This document shows positions 34,901-43,130 of a DNA stretch of 64,000 nucleotides, piece by piece. Origin of the DNA: Albula goreensis (lineage: Eukaryota; Chordata; Actinopteri; Albuliformes; Albulidae); the NCBI GenBank assembly GCA_022829145.1, contig CM040747.1, positions 30,158,936 to 30,222,935 on the forward strand, written 5' to 3'. The notes beneath the pieces were generated by a model that saw only the letters and a program-made list of their open reading frames with translations, ran no database searches and was not told where the DNA came from. The position numbers were made by a program, and so were the translations under genes. Position 1 is the first letter of the stretch. Each line of letters starts with the position of its first letter.

Positions 34901-36206
34901 TTTGCTGGGTTGGTAGAAAGGGAGTTGTCGACTGTGCTCCACGACTGTGCTAACTGAGGGCACTCCATAGAAATAACAGAATGGACATATTTGAAAATAA
35001 TAAAACATTCTAGCCAGATAAATGCACCTACAAACTTCAGTCAAAATAGTGAAGACACAGGTTGTTTTGAATGTGGTACAAAGGAATAAACCATACAGAG
35101 AAAGGTGAACAACCCATATAACATAACACATATACAAGCAAATGAATATTAAAAATAATATATGAAAATTAAAATACTGCCATTTCCAGCACATTATTCT
35201 TTATACAGATGATAACAATAAAGGATGCATTCTGAATTTACTTTGTAAAACCTTCTAAAGAGCAACTTCTCTGCTTCCTCTGTTCGCTCAATAAAAAAAT
35301 AGTTATCTTCACTCGTGTAGTTCCACACGCCACTTGGATGACAGCAGCAATGCTTGAGTAATTGTTTTTATTTCCAGACACAATCCAATTACAGAGAGAT
35401 ACCACAGACGCTTTAGACTCACCAGATAATCAGTTAATCAGTTCTGTAATCTTAACATTTGAAGTTGTGTCCGAAACATTCCAAATCAATGCGTATTCTA
35501 AAACCCATAAATTGGCATGACCAAAGCACAATATTATGGCAATGGGCATTCTTTGTAATAAAGCATTAGCAACCCAAGTTACCAACCAGAACCTCCTGTC
35601 ATTAAGGCATGAGGAAGACTGTTGGTAAACAGGAGCTGACCGTCTGGTTAACGGATAACCCGTACTCAGCTCCAGGTCCTGAGGGCTGGAGTGTCTGTAT
35701 GTGCTCCAACAAAACACTGCACCTCCTAATTTCAGTAATTGGTTTTATGACCTCCATCAGTGAAATCAGGTAGAGCAAGGGCTTGGTTGGAGCAAATATT
35801 GTGGACCACAGGGATATGAACTAAATAGCCCTGTTTTCAAAGCATCTGTGGAGATAGGCAGACATGTACATGTGTATGAGCTGTGTACGTATGTACCTGT
35901 GCTTTGCAAAGATCTGGTCTCTGAGGTGTTTCCAGTCCCTGTTGGACTTGTTGTTGCTTCCGGTCGCCCTTTGTTGCTGTTGTTGTCCGACTCTTCCTCA
36001 CGGTTGTTGTTTTCTGAGTCTTCCAGCGCCTCCCACTCTTCCTCTTCCTCCTCCGGCATCTCCCCGCCCCTTGGGAGGCGGTTCTGGTTCTCGTCTGAGC
36101 TTTGCGGGCTCAGAGAGGAGAAACGCTCCACTTCTCTGATGAGGTCATAGCCCCGCCCCTGTCCTCGCCTCTCAGCCCCTCCCCTTAGGGATCCGCCTGT
36201 CTCCAT
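11398..36206 (-). CDS. cnst: cnst (consortin), ten coding exons, complete
   Basis: The coding chain on the minus strand is 36206-35897, 33591-33455, 29230-29200, 27944-27858, 25790-25676, 24694-24673, 24104-24008, 21357-20663, 12427-12280 and 11606-11398. It sums to 1,851 nt, 616 residues plus stop, with every phase matching. Consortin is a single-pass trans-Golgi/vesicle protein that binds connexins and promotes their delivery to the plasma membrane. It is also listed as a PP1 regulatory subunit. Recognised parts in order are an acidic N-terminus with SSDENQNRL; a TPR-like segment (LHQIAEAYFLEKDY, then EWAIQFLNLEKLYHERL and SNIAALQEQWE); LLCRTHQ; a long acidic region; ITPAEGLVSILKRR; the RVxF motif KVRF (residues 535-538); DDGLDQDEVGGDSC; a transmembrane helix (about 556-575); and a lumenal tail. 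It is slightly shorter than human consortin (about 725 residues). Several blocks match the human protein as I remember it. Confidence 0.9.
11607..12279 (-). other. cnst intron with interspersed-repeat remnant
   Basis: Intron of 673 bp. The stretch 11830-11990 (tcctggtccaagagagtcac, then accacacctggttacttggg) looks like a worn copy of a fish interspersed repeat. A similar motif order appears at about 26700-26800. Confidence 0.4.
12280..12427 (-). CDS. cnst: cnst exon with conserved ITPAEGLVSILKRR and RVxF motif
   Basis: A 148-nt exon between gtgtcctgtgtgcag and gtaggg. It reads ITPAEGLVSILKRRASLEGG, a Pro/Ser/Lys linker, then SKRKVRFREPDDGLDQ and one base of the next codon. ITPAEGL..ILK and the KVRF/DD-LDQ block are the signature of the consortin C-terminal domain. 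KVRF also fits the PP1 RVxF docking consensus, in line with the PPP1R64 alias. The acceptor region is duplicated 58 bp upstream. Confidence 0.93.
12425..12534. repeat. 58-bp tandem duplication across cnst splice acceptor
   Basis: The sequence around gatctgcacacaggacac and the following tagctacaggtcagtctcaa recurs 58 bases away (gatctgcgcacaggacaccg at 12483) with only a few substitutions. The copy includes the acceptor AG and the last bases of the exon, creating a second minus-strand cag at 12488-12486. Confidence 0.85.
13498..13518. repeat. Palindrome, 9-bp arms with TTT loop
   Basis: TGACATCAC-TTT-GTGATGTCA is a perfect inverted repeat. It resembles paired ATF/CREB-like half-sites (TGACATCA) or a short hairpin. 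No function shown. Confidence 0.6.
16862..16923. repeat. (TA)n microsatellite
   Basis: About 31 uninterrupted TA units; the open frames over it (IYIYIY) are artefacts. Confidence 0.95.
20663..21357 (-). CDS. cnst: cnst large acidic exon
   Basis: A 695-nt exon from ctctgtctcacag to the donor gtaaga (20662-20657). It reads SITDSPRVTVEPAAMGDAAE, a low-complexity Pro/Ala/Glu/Ser region, then a strongly acidic block (GEPEEEEEEEAELGEEEALE) and ends SLDDLAKRIQVEE in phase 0. Joining to ITPAEGL recreates the known consortin junction. The region is probably disordered. The GC-rich code leaves long false frames on the + strand. The exon's first two bases complete an Asp codon begun in the 97-nt exon. 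Confidence 0.9.
21358..24007 (-). other. cnst intron with a SINE remnant
   Basis: Intron of 2.65 kb, pyrimidine-rich on the + strand to about 21680, with a minus-oriented SINE fragment at 22480-22636. Otherwise unique AT-rich sequence. Confidence 0.5.
22480..22636 (-). mobile_element. tRNA-derived SINE remnant (minus orientation)
   Basis: On the minus strand the order is a GGTTTGACTCCCAG box-B-like sequence, then a body containing TGAGCAAG, then CTTTGGATAAGTATGTCTGC. That is the tail shared by many fish SINEs (canonical form TTTGGATAAAAGCGTCTGCT). The copy is diverged and its A box is indistinct. Confidence 0.6.
24008..24104 (-). CDS. cnst: cnst exon (97 nt)
   Basis: Acceptor gtgtctctgcag, donor gtgagg. 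It reads CVAGGSGFTNSLVSGQLDRG then DKLDATLVSHSI plus one base. The frame is fixed because the other plausible frame ends in a stop at the donor. This frame can only be reached through the upstream 22-nt exon. Confidence 0.78.
24105..24672 (-). other. cnst intron with TTCAGTT-rich degenerate repeat
   Basis: Intron of 568 bp. From about 24160 to 24460 it is made almost entirely of degenerate aattcagttcagtt/caattcaact words. Confidence 0.7.
24160..24460. repeat. Degenerate AATTCA/TTCAGTT simple repeat
   Basis: About 300 bp of short overlapping words such as ttcaattcagtccaactgaa and attcaacaattcaactcagc. No fixed period longer than 5-7 bases is evident. It looks like an old expanded pentamer/heptamer array. 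Confidence 0.8.
24673..24694 (-). CDS. cnst: cnst 22-nt microexon
   Basis: Lies between ctcattcccag and gtaggt and reads (R)STLSVEK. Without it the 115-nt and 97-nt exons do not share a frame. With it the phase is exact (2 in, 0 out) and the product LLCRTHQRSTLSVEKCVAGG resembles the human segment after ICATHQ, which ends in VEK. It is too short for ordinary ORF detection. Confidence 0.78.
24695..25675 (-). other. cnst intron
   Basis: Intron of 981 bp with a short GA-rich stretch next to the microexon (24703-24760). Nothing else recognised. Confidence 0.5.
25676..25790 (-). CDS. cnst: cnst exon (115 nt)
   Basis: Acceptor gggcttgcag, donor gtgagg. It completes a Glu codon and reads YQWKASGQQGANSTGRTHAD then TEAENLEALRLLCRTHQ plus two bases. 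It follows the conserved NIAALQEQW block. LRLLCRTHQ corresponds to the LTKICATHQ stretch of mammalian consortin. Confidence 0.88.
25791..27857 (-). other. cnst intron with possible solo LTR
   Basis: Intron of 2.07 kb. The stretch 26020-26370 has an LTR-like feel (caattaggccttctatttaa as a TATA-like block), but no terminal repeats or target-site duplication could be fixed. The stretch 26700-26880 resembles a worn interspersed repeat. No exon found. Confidence 0.4.
27858..27944 (-). CDS. cnst: cnst exon with TPR-like helix
   Basis: An 87-nt exon with acceptor gccttcctcag and donor gtaagt. It reads EWAIQFLNLEKLYHERLLSN then IAALQEQW, ending on the first base of Glu. This is the most conserved part of consortin (human has FIQLERLYHEQL...SAIQEQWE). 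It forms the second helix of a TPR-like pair with the previous exon. Confidence 0.93.
27945..29199 (-). other. cnst intron containing a candidate microexon
   Basis: AT-rich intron of 1.26 kb that holds the 21-nt candidate at 28071-28091. No repeat family recognised. Confidence 0.5.
28071..28091 (-). CDS. cnst: Candidate optional 21-nt cnst microexon (AKQKLAD)
   Basis: Preceded on the minus strand by an unusually long pyrimidine tract (tcctcctctctttctctgtcag) split only by one purine near the end, and followed by gtgatt. Its phase (two bases, six codons, one base) would insert AKQKLAD between DY and EWAIQF without shifting frame. Direct joining of the flanking exons gives DYEWAIQF, which matches mammalian consortin better, so this would be a cassette exon or a chance match. 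It is not counted in the 616-residue chain. Confidence 0.35.
29200..29230 (-). CDS. cnst: cnst 31-nt exon (IAEAYFLEKD)
   Basis: Acceptor tccctttcag; donor gtatcc, which is weak. It reads IAEAYFLEKD plus one base of Tyr. LHQ from the previous exon followed by IAEAYFLEKDY matches the human LHQIAESYFQEEDY stretch, the first helix of the TPR-like domain. The homology outweighs the poor donor. Confidence 0.85.
29290..29421 (-). mobile_element. tRNA-derived SINE remnant, 5' part
   Basis: On + the sequence gggagtctaacttgcatcct followed by tataccct-like and attgctgcccag mirrors the antisense box B and leader of fish tRNA SINEs. It is strongly diverged. Confidence 0.4.
30887..30898 (+). other. Possible primer-binding site of the retroelement
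   Basis: TGGTAGCAATGG follows a TTACA end. Its first eight bases match the complement of the initiator tRNA-Met 3' end. A competing candidate is tggtggagtc at about 31300, downstream of an AATAAA at 31197. Neither is confirmed by a paired LTR. Confidence 0.25.
31690..32640 (+). pseudogene. Integrase domain remnant of the retroelement
   Basis: Zinc-binding and core motifs are spread over at least three frames with internal stops. The best uninterrupted piece is 32365-32628 (FPGDWD, PFVLFAVRDS, GFPPFELVFGHD). Clearly non-functional. Confidence 0.8.
32830..33195 (+). pseudogene. N-terminal reverse transcriptase remnant
   Basis: Linker plus RT start: LSHLSGEQRK, GATPIKQLPYR, NWSSPGPK, DYQKVN and a FPTPHLNDCIDCIG-like block, interrupted by at least one stop and a frameshift. 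It lies directly downstream of the integrase remnant. The similarity stops near 33195, before the polymerase active site. Confidence 0.72.
33455..33591 (-). CDS. cnst: cnst exon (137 nt), Pro/Ser-rich then TPR entry
   Basis: Acceptor attttgcag, donor gtgggt. It completes a Gly codon and reads SDPSSPSPVPPSGPGSPGPG then PALLASLQVLGERSDDALLP and QTLHQ, ending in phase 0. The LLASLQVLGE..LHQ part corresponds to the LVLQSLFSLIRGE...CLHQ segment of the mammalian protein. The proline-rich part is GC-rich. Confidence 0.9.
33592..35896 (-). other. cnst intron
   Basis: AT-rich intron of 2.3 kb. A box-B-like antisense motif (gggactcaaataccaagctg) at about 34775 hints at another worn SINE. No exon found. 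Confidence 0.45.
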
Positions 36207-36279
36207 CAGACTCAGCAGCGGGTGTGACCATGAAGCTTGGCTCCGCCTACCACACCTGCAGCCACACCCCCTCTGGCTG
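35897..36279 (-). CDS. cnst: cnst first coding exon (start codon at 36206)
   Basis: Acceptor cccctcttctctcttgcag, donor gtacat. The chosen start is the ATG at 36206-36204, giving METGGSLRGGAERRGQGRGY then SLSPQSSDENQNRLPRGGEM, an acidic block and an Asn/Ser-rich stretch ending RSLQST plus one base. SSDENQNRL matches the SASDENENQL stretch of human consortin. No in-frame stop separates the ATG from the acceptor, so an upstream start in exon 1 cannot be fully excluded. The only other ATG in this exon part is out of frame. Only 36206-35897 is counted as coding. Confidence 0.82.
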
Positions 36280-38935
36280 CTGCAAGAGAGAAGAGGGGTG
36301 TGGTTTTTATGCTGTTATCCAATGACCCAGTAGGAGCCCAAAACGCAACCACCCCTGAAGCCCTGATATAGCCACACTTCCCAGACTCATATTTTTCTCA
36401 CTTCAATGTGGTACGAGTGCCAGCTTCCAGATGGGTGCATTGCTACATAACTAACTGTCCATTACTAACTTATTAAAAAATCCCACAAAAAATTATTAAC
36501 TTCCCAGCCAACCAAATCCACCATAAGAAATCTGCTTGCAACAATCAGAATGCAGGAAGCAGAGGCCAAAAACATAGCAAAGCATACAGACTGCCTATTA
36601 GTGATTGAGCATCCAGAGTCAAGGCCACCCACAGTGTAACTATTGGCACAGAAAGTGTGCGACCCACAGCCAAGAGTGTCTTTTTTTATCTTTTGAAACA
36701 GAGGTGCTGAGAAATTTATACCACAGAAAAACAGGTTTATTTGTCGAACAGTGGCTTCAAACATGGTTACCAGCAGACAGAAACAGTCAACCATGGACAG
36801 TCATGGGCTGAGCTGTTTCTGTAGCAACAGCACTTTGATAATTAGTTAAAGTAGGTGATAATAAATTAATCTGACCTCCCCTGGTTTCTTAGACTGGGAG
36901 TGAAAGAACCCATCATGCTCTCCAAGACTGAGAACCACAGAGTGAGTAAGGTCATGCTAGTCATTTCAGAAAACTGTGTAATCTTCTTTCAGGGCAACTG
37001 GGGATACTCTCAAAAAATAATGTGGACAACTTCACAATAATTATTTCCTAAATCTAACTATAGTTGGGTTAAACAGTTTTCTGGGGGAAAAAAAATCAAC
37101 TTAAAAATCAGACATGGAAAACCACAGCTTCAGAAAGAGCTGCCATGCATTTGTTTAAACCAGCTGATTCTAATTAGCAAGCATCTTTAGCCAGGTAGAA
37201 GAGCTAATGACTGAAATTAGCTGGTTCAGTGCATGGGTAGAACAAATACATGATACTACTTCTACTCTTTACCATCTCTAAAGAAAATGAACCACCGAGA
37301 AACGTGACGCTGGGACAGTCCCGCACTCACAGTAAATTTGACAGATTTATGCATGCTTGGTACAACCAGCCAGCACACCCATCTACAGAGTTTTCATGTT
37401 CTTTCAAAACAACCCTGTCTTTGAAATCCCTCTGCAGGCCCAGATGTCTGAGGAGAGTGTTCTTGCACGACCAGAAAAAAAGATCACAAGCACCCCTAGA
37501 ATTAACATAGCTGTTTTGGAATTTAATATGATCAATATTGCATACTGAGGAAAATCTCTCATTTAATACCCTTGATGGAACACAATGTATAAAAAGATTA
37601 TCATGGCTCTATATTGATTAAAAATGATGTTCAAATAATAGAAGCTTGAGAGGATGGGCAGTATAACAACCAAATATAGGAAGTATGAGTTAGAATTCAT
37701 AATTCTGGCAGGCTTTACTTTTGTTTATGTGTATTAATTGAGGTTATGTGCTTTGGGACACATTTCTGCAAGTCTGATGGGAAATGTAGTCCTGAGCTAA
37801 TCGTTGTGTCCCATCAGAATCCCTCAGCAGTGGACTTACAATTCTGAACAGCCTTACAGGAAGTAGGTCACTCATTTCAGTAATTGCCAGCTGTCCTGAT
37901 TTCGCAAAGCGCTAATTGCCCTTTTTAACAATTTTAGATGGTACGTACCGCATCATACAAAAATATTCCTGTTGTTATATATAAGTGTGCCCAAAGTGGA
38001 CACTGCCTGTCTAGGACTAATCATAGAATATCCTGGTGGATTCTGTGCTAATCAATGTCAACTACACTGTGAATGTCAACATTAAAATAATGAAATAAGG
38101 CATGTAGCAGGATTCCAGGTTAATATTAAAAGAATTTTATTGTATTTTCAAGATCTCTGGTGCAGAGTGGAACAAACAACAGCACATTCCAGTGAAGCAC
38201 ATAAGGATAGGCCTAACATGGAATTTTCAGACATGGCAACACATAGGCTGTTACAGTAGAACCATGGAGATACGAACACATTGGGAATGGAGGTAGTTTG
38301 AAGCTCTGAAATGTTCTCAACACTAATGCCGGTTTTTATATTTTCAACCCCTTATTGCTTGGAAAAATTACTTGTATTACCATAGTGTTATTTTTTACAT
38401 AGGCTACTCTTTTTTTGTTGTTTTTTTAAGCTACTGAACTTTGTTCAATATTTTATTGTTTGTTTCCAGCATTGACCTTTTCCATCTGTTATTTTTTGGA
38501 GCGTTCTGCACACTGTTGTTTTGTCTGTTCTTTAGATCAGATTTCCTTGTTGCATTCTTTCATATCACTCTCACGTTGTATTTGTCAAAAAATACCCTTT
38601 GGCTATTTTCAGTGTAACCAGGAGTGGCCGCTACAGAACCGTGAGAGAAACAATAGGCCGTACCATCCCAGGGCAGGTGCACCTCCAGCTATGGCAGGCA
38701 CCCAACCACAGGGCGTCCAGGCAAACACAGCGGTTTACCCTGTGAGCCACTTGGCGACCCTGTATTTTCAGTTTTTCTTATCAATTTAAAGCTTTGTTCA
38801 ATTAATCTTGAAAATGGCATAGAGCAATTGTGTTTTATACCACAATTAATTGCATTCAATTCAAATCCAGGGGTTTCATACTCATTTGGTTGACCTGTAA
38901 GTCCACATCCCTGACGCTCATATCTCTGTGGTTCA

Positions 38936-39125
38936 GGTTAGCACAGTTTAGCTTTTTAACAATACAGACTAGAGATTAGCACAGTACAGCACAGAAGAGG
39001 TTAGCACAGTTTAGCTTTTTAACAATACAGATTAGAGATTAGCACAGTTGGCACAGAAGAGGTTAGCACAGTTTATCTTTTCAACAATACAGACTAGCGA
39101 TTAGCACAGTACAGCACAGAAGAGG
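38936..39125. repeat. 63-bp tandem repeat, three copies
   Basis: The words ggttagcacagtttagcttt, then caatacagactagagattag and cacagtacagcacagaagag recur starting at 38936, 38999 and 39061, with a decayed fourth start at 39124. Confidence 0.88.
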
Positions 39126-40689
39126 TTCGCACAGTTAAGTACTACACACAAAGCAGCACAGGAAGATGTTAGCATACAGCACCATAGAGAATAGACATTT
39201 TTAAAAATGCTGTCATCCAAGTGTGTACAATCAAGCAGAATAAAATGTAGAGTAACATGGTACAACACATCCTAGGAGTTTAAGCACAGGTCACCACCAG
39301 ACGATTCAGCAAAGCCCCAAACATGAGAAAGCACAGACAAGGAAACTTCAATTTGAGATCAGCGTGTAGCTTCAAAACTCATGATGTAGAAAATTAAAAA
39401 GGCCACATTTATCATTCCCTTGTGTTGGTATGTCAAGTTAAGTTAGCAAACATGTTTGTCGGAGAGCAACATGCATTCTATGGTTATTAACTCTGCTCTC
39501 TTCTTTGATGGTCAAGTGCCATGCACCCAAATGCAGCCTGAGAGGGACAAACGCCCCCCCTCCTCACAAATACCCCCAAAACAGTGAATAAAGTGATTAA
39601 ACCAGTGATTGATCTTTTAATAAATAAGAGGATTCTGATTGTTCCCCCGATTAGTTATTTTGTCAGTTTACTCCAAAATTTGCAGATGAGACACTCAAAA
39701 ATTTTGTGGCCAACTGGACAACATTTCCAATGCATTTGGGGGAAAAAAAAATGGAAGTATTGCTTGAAATGTGTCATAAAAAGAGACCCGATTCAAGGCA
39801 AGTTCTGAGCTGCCATTAACTTGGTAAAAACATTCAGAGATTTCCCTGAGGAGTTCCTCCCCCACGGGACAGAAACGCTGTAGAACCTGCTCTCTCTGAA
39901 ACACCATGCACACCAGCGCATTTCCAGGGAGAAACCTGTTTAAAGAGACCTTGTGATCCACACAGGTACACATATTTACACTCTCTCCCTCTCTCACAGA
40001 CATACAGTGTGTCCAGTAAACACACACTCACACACGCACTCATGCATGCATGCAAACACACACACTCTCACTCCGTGTACATGTACACAGACATAAACAC
40101 ACATACAGATACATAGAAACGCACAGAGAAACGCACTCATGCATATGTACACGCACACAGAGGTACACCACACGAGTGTCTGGAGATCAGACTGCTTTAC
40201 ATTATTCAAACATGGCACTTGTATTACAGTCTGCGAATGTTGCAGCAAGCGCTCTCAGCCATTACAAGCACAGCATGGGGGTGAAACCGGAGACGAACAA
40301 AGATGGGCCGGGGGTCAGGTGTAGAAGATGTTTTTAGTACTTCATCACAGGCTTTTTTTTTTTACTTCATTGTGTGGCACTTTGGTGTGCTTATTTTTCT
40401 GTATGAAAAACACTCCACAAAAAAAGTTACTTATTCTATATAAATCATACAGTAATGCTGGTAAACTACTATGAAAAGCTAAAAATAGTGCTGCTATTTA
40501 AACCTCAGAGACAGTAACCTTGTTAAAGAGGCAATTTATGTTGTGAAATCACATTCCTATCAGGGGGAAAAGCTGTGGAGAGCACAGCTGGTGTGTGGAT
40601 GTTGGCAGTAGAAAGTGTTGGGGGAGAAGGGGGGGTTGACTCTGTTAGCCCACGCGACCCTGGGCATCCCCCCGTTAAGACACCCCCTG

Positions 40690-41060
40690 GAGTTCACAAT
40701 CCCCCCCTTCCCTCCTCTCGAGAGGTAAATGAATAATGAAAGACAGCACTGAGGAGGGCAGGGAGGAAAGTAGGTCAGACTGAGACAGAGGAGCGAAGCA
40801 GGAGAGGGAAGGGTTAACGTGGAGAGCGGAGAGAAAAACGTCAGAGCTCCGCGGAGACGCGGCTCGCATTAATGAAACCATTTTACTCCAGTCAACACAG
40901 GCACAGGGAGAAAGAGAGAGGGAGGGAGAGTAGCACAGCTGTAGTTACATTGGAGGGAGCTGGAGAGAGAGGGGACGAGAAACAGAGAAAGGATGAGAGC
41001 AGGAAGGGAGAAAAGTGAGGGAGAAATAAAGTTTAAAAGGAGGGGATGAAAACAGAGGCT
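40690..41060. repeat. Purine-rich tract
   Basis: The + strand is dominated by G and A (gagagagggg, gggagaaaagtgagggagaa). Simple-sequence drift; no coding value. Confidence 0.7.
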
Positions 41061-42924
41061 GATGGTGTGCATGAGAGAGCTATTGAGAGCAATAGGCATA
41101 GTTACACTGGGGGACTGACATCCAGCAAAAACAGATTGAACAGCAGGTGACTGTTCAGTGCAATATTGTACCCATCGTCTGAGATCTGAGATCTGTCACT
41201 CTGCATGCGTTCACGGTTCATAGACCTCGAGGCGGCGGCGTCCACGGCCCAAAGACGTCACGCGTACGCTTCTCTGGGGCCGCTGCACCTTCGCACGATG
41301 CGATGATGTAACAGCCACAGAGTTCCAGCGGGCCCCGCGCGTGACTCTGCACGCCCACGTCACGACGGGGGCACGGAAACAGGGCGTGTAATTGATACGC
41401 TACACGTGAGCGAGGGAACGGCTTCAATGCTGCCTTCATAAACAACCTTACACGGCTGAGCCGTGCAGATGGGCTAATCTGACAAGCACATAACAGAAAA
41501 ATCTATTGTCAGTTTCCATCCAGCTAAGCTTCTTGGCAATGCAGAACCTATTTGCTATTCGCTACTCTGATCGAGCATGTAAAAAGAAAAGCAATAAAAG
41601 CGTGTTACAGCTCAGCTGAAGCTCAATGCCAGCTTTATGATTTACGCATCTGGCAATCTCAGTTGACAGTGTTTTGGAGCCCGGCACGTGCTTTATCCTG
41701 GATGAACATACTTTACAGCAACGCTTGGATTTCTGACACAACCTCAGCCCCATGAAATCAATACGGCCTATAAAACTCCATGAAATGTCTATCTTGCACA
41801 GATTGCTGTATCTTTATCTACGAGTTTCCAGTTATGCTCGAGAAGCAAGCCGGCAATGGATTTGATGACCTTGAGGCCCACCTTCACTCAGAACCAATAA
41901 CCTTAACAGGATGAGGTGACATCAAAGAGTCCTGTTGTAGCTATCTCCATGGTGACATTGAGAGATTTGGAGACTTCCTGCTTACAAAACATCAGAGTGA
42001 ATGACCCGGGTCCTACTGTCAGAGATCCTATCTATACCTGATACAAACAAGAAACTAATGATCAGTTCAGTACCAGATCACAGTGAATCTGCCCCTTACC
42101 AGTCTTCTGTGTCCACACTTTTGTCCAGATCTCGTTTTCCCACAATTTACTCTAATCTAACGTGTTGCACTATATGTGCTTTTGGTAACTGAGTGCATCT
42201 AGACTCTGTATAAACCTGAATTCATTGCATCTCTCCACCTGCCAGAAAATTGTGGTTGTCATGACTGGACAACAAACTTCGATGCTAACACCTGGCCTAG
42301 ACCACATTCCATCACTATTGGTCAGACCGGACCGGACCAGCCCAGGCCTAAAGCCACTCTGCCCAGTGATGGTTTCCATGGTCACACAGACCACAACACA
42401 CTCTTTACGTTATGTGATAAACACTGAGACAGCTGATTACATATGCACAATAAACAAGGCAAAGACCGATTAGATCTAGCTATAAACCTGCAGAGGTGGA
42501 CGGGAATACCACGTTCAAATTTTCTTCAGACTTCTGAAGTCATAAGGAGGCCCTTAAAATGAAATACAATACAACTCAACACCTGCAACTGCAACCTTCA
42601 GAGAGATTACTTTAGGTAAAGCACAGATTTGATTGATTTCATTTTCAGTACTTGGAGCCCTAAGTATGAACTTATATCATCTCCGTAGATCCCACTTTTA
42701 CATTACCACCAATTACAGATACAGTGGCTGCCTGGACAAACTTTTGGTACAGTTTTATAACACAACAAGGAATATGGCCAGTGACAAGTGTGACTGACAG
42801 ACCACAATTAAAGAATGAAGAAAGATCTATCTGTCCACATATAAGGCAGATGGGAAAACGTAACAGAGCTACCAAATTTGGAGAGGTTTTCCTCGTCGCA
42901 TTCACCAAACTAAATAAAGATAGC

Positions 42925-43130
42925 AGCCTATAGTCTAGTGGCTAAGCTACATGAATGGGACCCCAGTTCAAGTCCCAGTCCAGCCACAGCAAGAACACCA
43001 TTGCTTTTGGGCCCTTGAGCAAGGCCCTTAACCCCACATCGCTCCCAGGGGGGATTGGCCCTTGGTTGGCCTAATCAACTGTAAGTCACTTTGGATAAAA
43101 GCATCAGCTAACTGACTGTACTGTAATGTA
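42925..43130 (+). mobile_element. tRNA-derived SINE
   Basis: Head with an A-box-like tagtctagtggctaag and a B-box-like agttcaagtcccagtc, then the middle motif cccttgagcaaggcccttaa and the tail cactttggataaaagcatca followed by gctaactgac. This arrangement is shared by many teleost SINEs. It is nearly full length and moderately diverged. Confidence 0.82.
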
